Assembly (NCBI GenBank): GCA_019057735.1
Contig: JAHLWV010000191.1
Coordinates: forward strand, 1-5,111
Direction of reading: 5' to 3'
Length of the DNA stretch: 5,111 bases
From: Promethearchaeota archaeon
GTDB lineage: Archaea > Asgardarchaeota > Lokiarchaeia > Sigynarchaeales > SOKP01
The notes under the pieces were generated by a model. It had not been told where the DNA came from, made no database searches, and saw nothing but the letters and a program-made list of their open reading frames with translations. Every line of letters begins with the position of its first letter. Within the stretch, counting starts at the first letter, position 1. The translations under genes and the position numbers were made by a program. Shown here one piece after another: positions 4,889 through 5,111 of this stretch.

Positions 4889-5089
4889 ATGAGTTCGAAA
4901 GTATCTGACAAGAAATTTCATAAAAGCTACCTCATGCTTGAATTAGAGTTATCCGATACCATTATCTCGTTTAAAGAATTGTTCGGTTATATTGGAGCTG
5001 AAGATATCTATTCTGGAAAAGAAGAAATACCTTTTAAAGAAAAATTAATCGAATTTCAGAAGATAATGCTAAGTGAATTCACAACTTAA
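4889..5089 (+). CDS. Small 66-aa protein, fullest example of the local repeated family
   Basis: A well-defined small gene: ATG with a GAGGG ribosome binding site, 66 codons, and an 11-base oligo-T terminator straight after the TAA. The protein is acidic and helical, without membrane or metal motifs. It contains all shared blocks of the local family: LSDTIISFKELF (21-32) as in the 71-aa protein at 2547-2762, DIYSGKEEIPF (39-49) as in the 53-aa protein at 2152-2313, and FQKIMLSEF (56-64) as in all four. The motif ends two residues from the C-terminus. The function is unknown. A short C-terminal amphipathic helix shared by several otherwise different proteins would suit docking on a common partner, which is inference. 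Confidence 0.75.
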   Translation: MSSKVSDKKFHKSYLMLELELSDTIISFKELFGYIGAEDIYSGKEEIPFKEKLIEFQKIMLSEFTT

Positions 5090-5100
5090 TTTTTTTTTTT
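5090..5100 (+). terminator. Oligo-T terminator after the 66-aa gene
   Basis: Eleven consecutive T directly follow the TAA stop and are followed by CTACCTATTTT. This is a strong hairpin-free archaeal terminator. Confidence 0.7.
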
Positions 5101-5111
5101 CTACCTATTTT

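Noticed and set aside
1..5111. CRISPR array, tRNA/rRNA gene, insertion sequence or long terminal repeats
   Set aside because: No evenly spaced direct repeats, cloverleaf, transposase or long flanking repeats were found on reading both strands by eye.

Overview
The window is AT-rich (roughly 70% A+T by eye) and reads as archaeal. Three genes have a TATA-like box A starting 31-33 bases before their ATG, which fits leaderless transcription. Other genes have GGTGA/GAGGG-type ribosome binding sites, and several transcription units end in bare oligo-T runs. The codon use, the many small lysine/glutamate-rich proteins of unknown family and the TFIIB/cyclin-like flavour of one product suggest an Asgard (Lokiarchaeia-like) genome. 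That placement is inference and weak.

Left arm (1-1508), minus strand: a ZIP-transporter-like polytopic membrane protein runs off the left edge. Upstream of it, in its own transcription unit, is a 213-aa all-helical protein that may have cyclin-box/TFIIB-like folds. A 168-base divergent control region (1509-1676) then separates the minus-strand arm from the plus-strand arm. It holds two long perfect palindromes, 25 and 24 bp. One covers the likely TATA box of the minus-strand gene, and the other lies just before the TATA box of the plus-strand gene. The first plus-strand gene (1677-2150) encodes a ribbon-helix-helix DNA-binding protein with a second, C-terminal helix-turn-helix, the obvious candidate to bind these sites. 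A 53-aa gene follows one base after its stop.

Right arm (2547-5089), plus strand: a string of short genes, mostly with separate promoters, interrupted by one recognisable enzyme, a PhzF-family isomerase-like protein (3446-4336) with all key motifs intact. The small proteins have no family I recognise. By hand alignment, four of them (2152-2313, 2547-2762, 4421-4786, 4889-5089) share a C-terminal segment of the form [DE]-[IF]-x-S ... F-x2-[IL]-[LM]-x2-E-[LF]. The best pair is 12 identical residues out of 27 without a gap. A fifth (2874-3248) has only a faint trace of it. This locally repeated small-protein family beside a palindrome-controlled RHH regulator is the most interesting thing in the window.

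No tRNA, rRNA, CRISPR array, insertion sequence or attachment site was seen.
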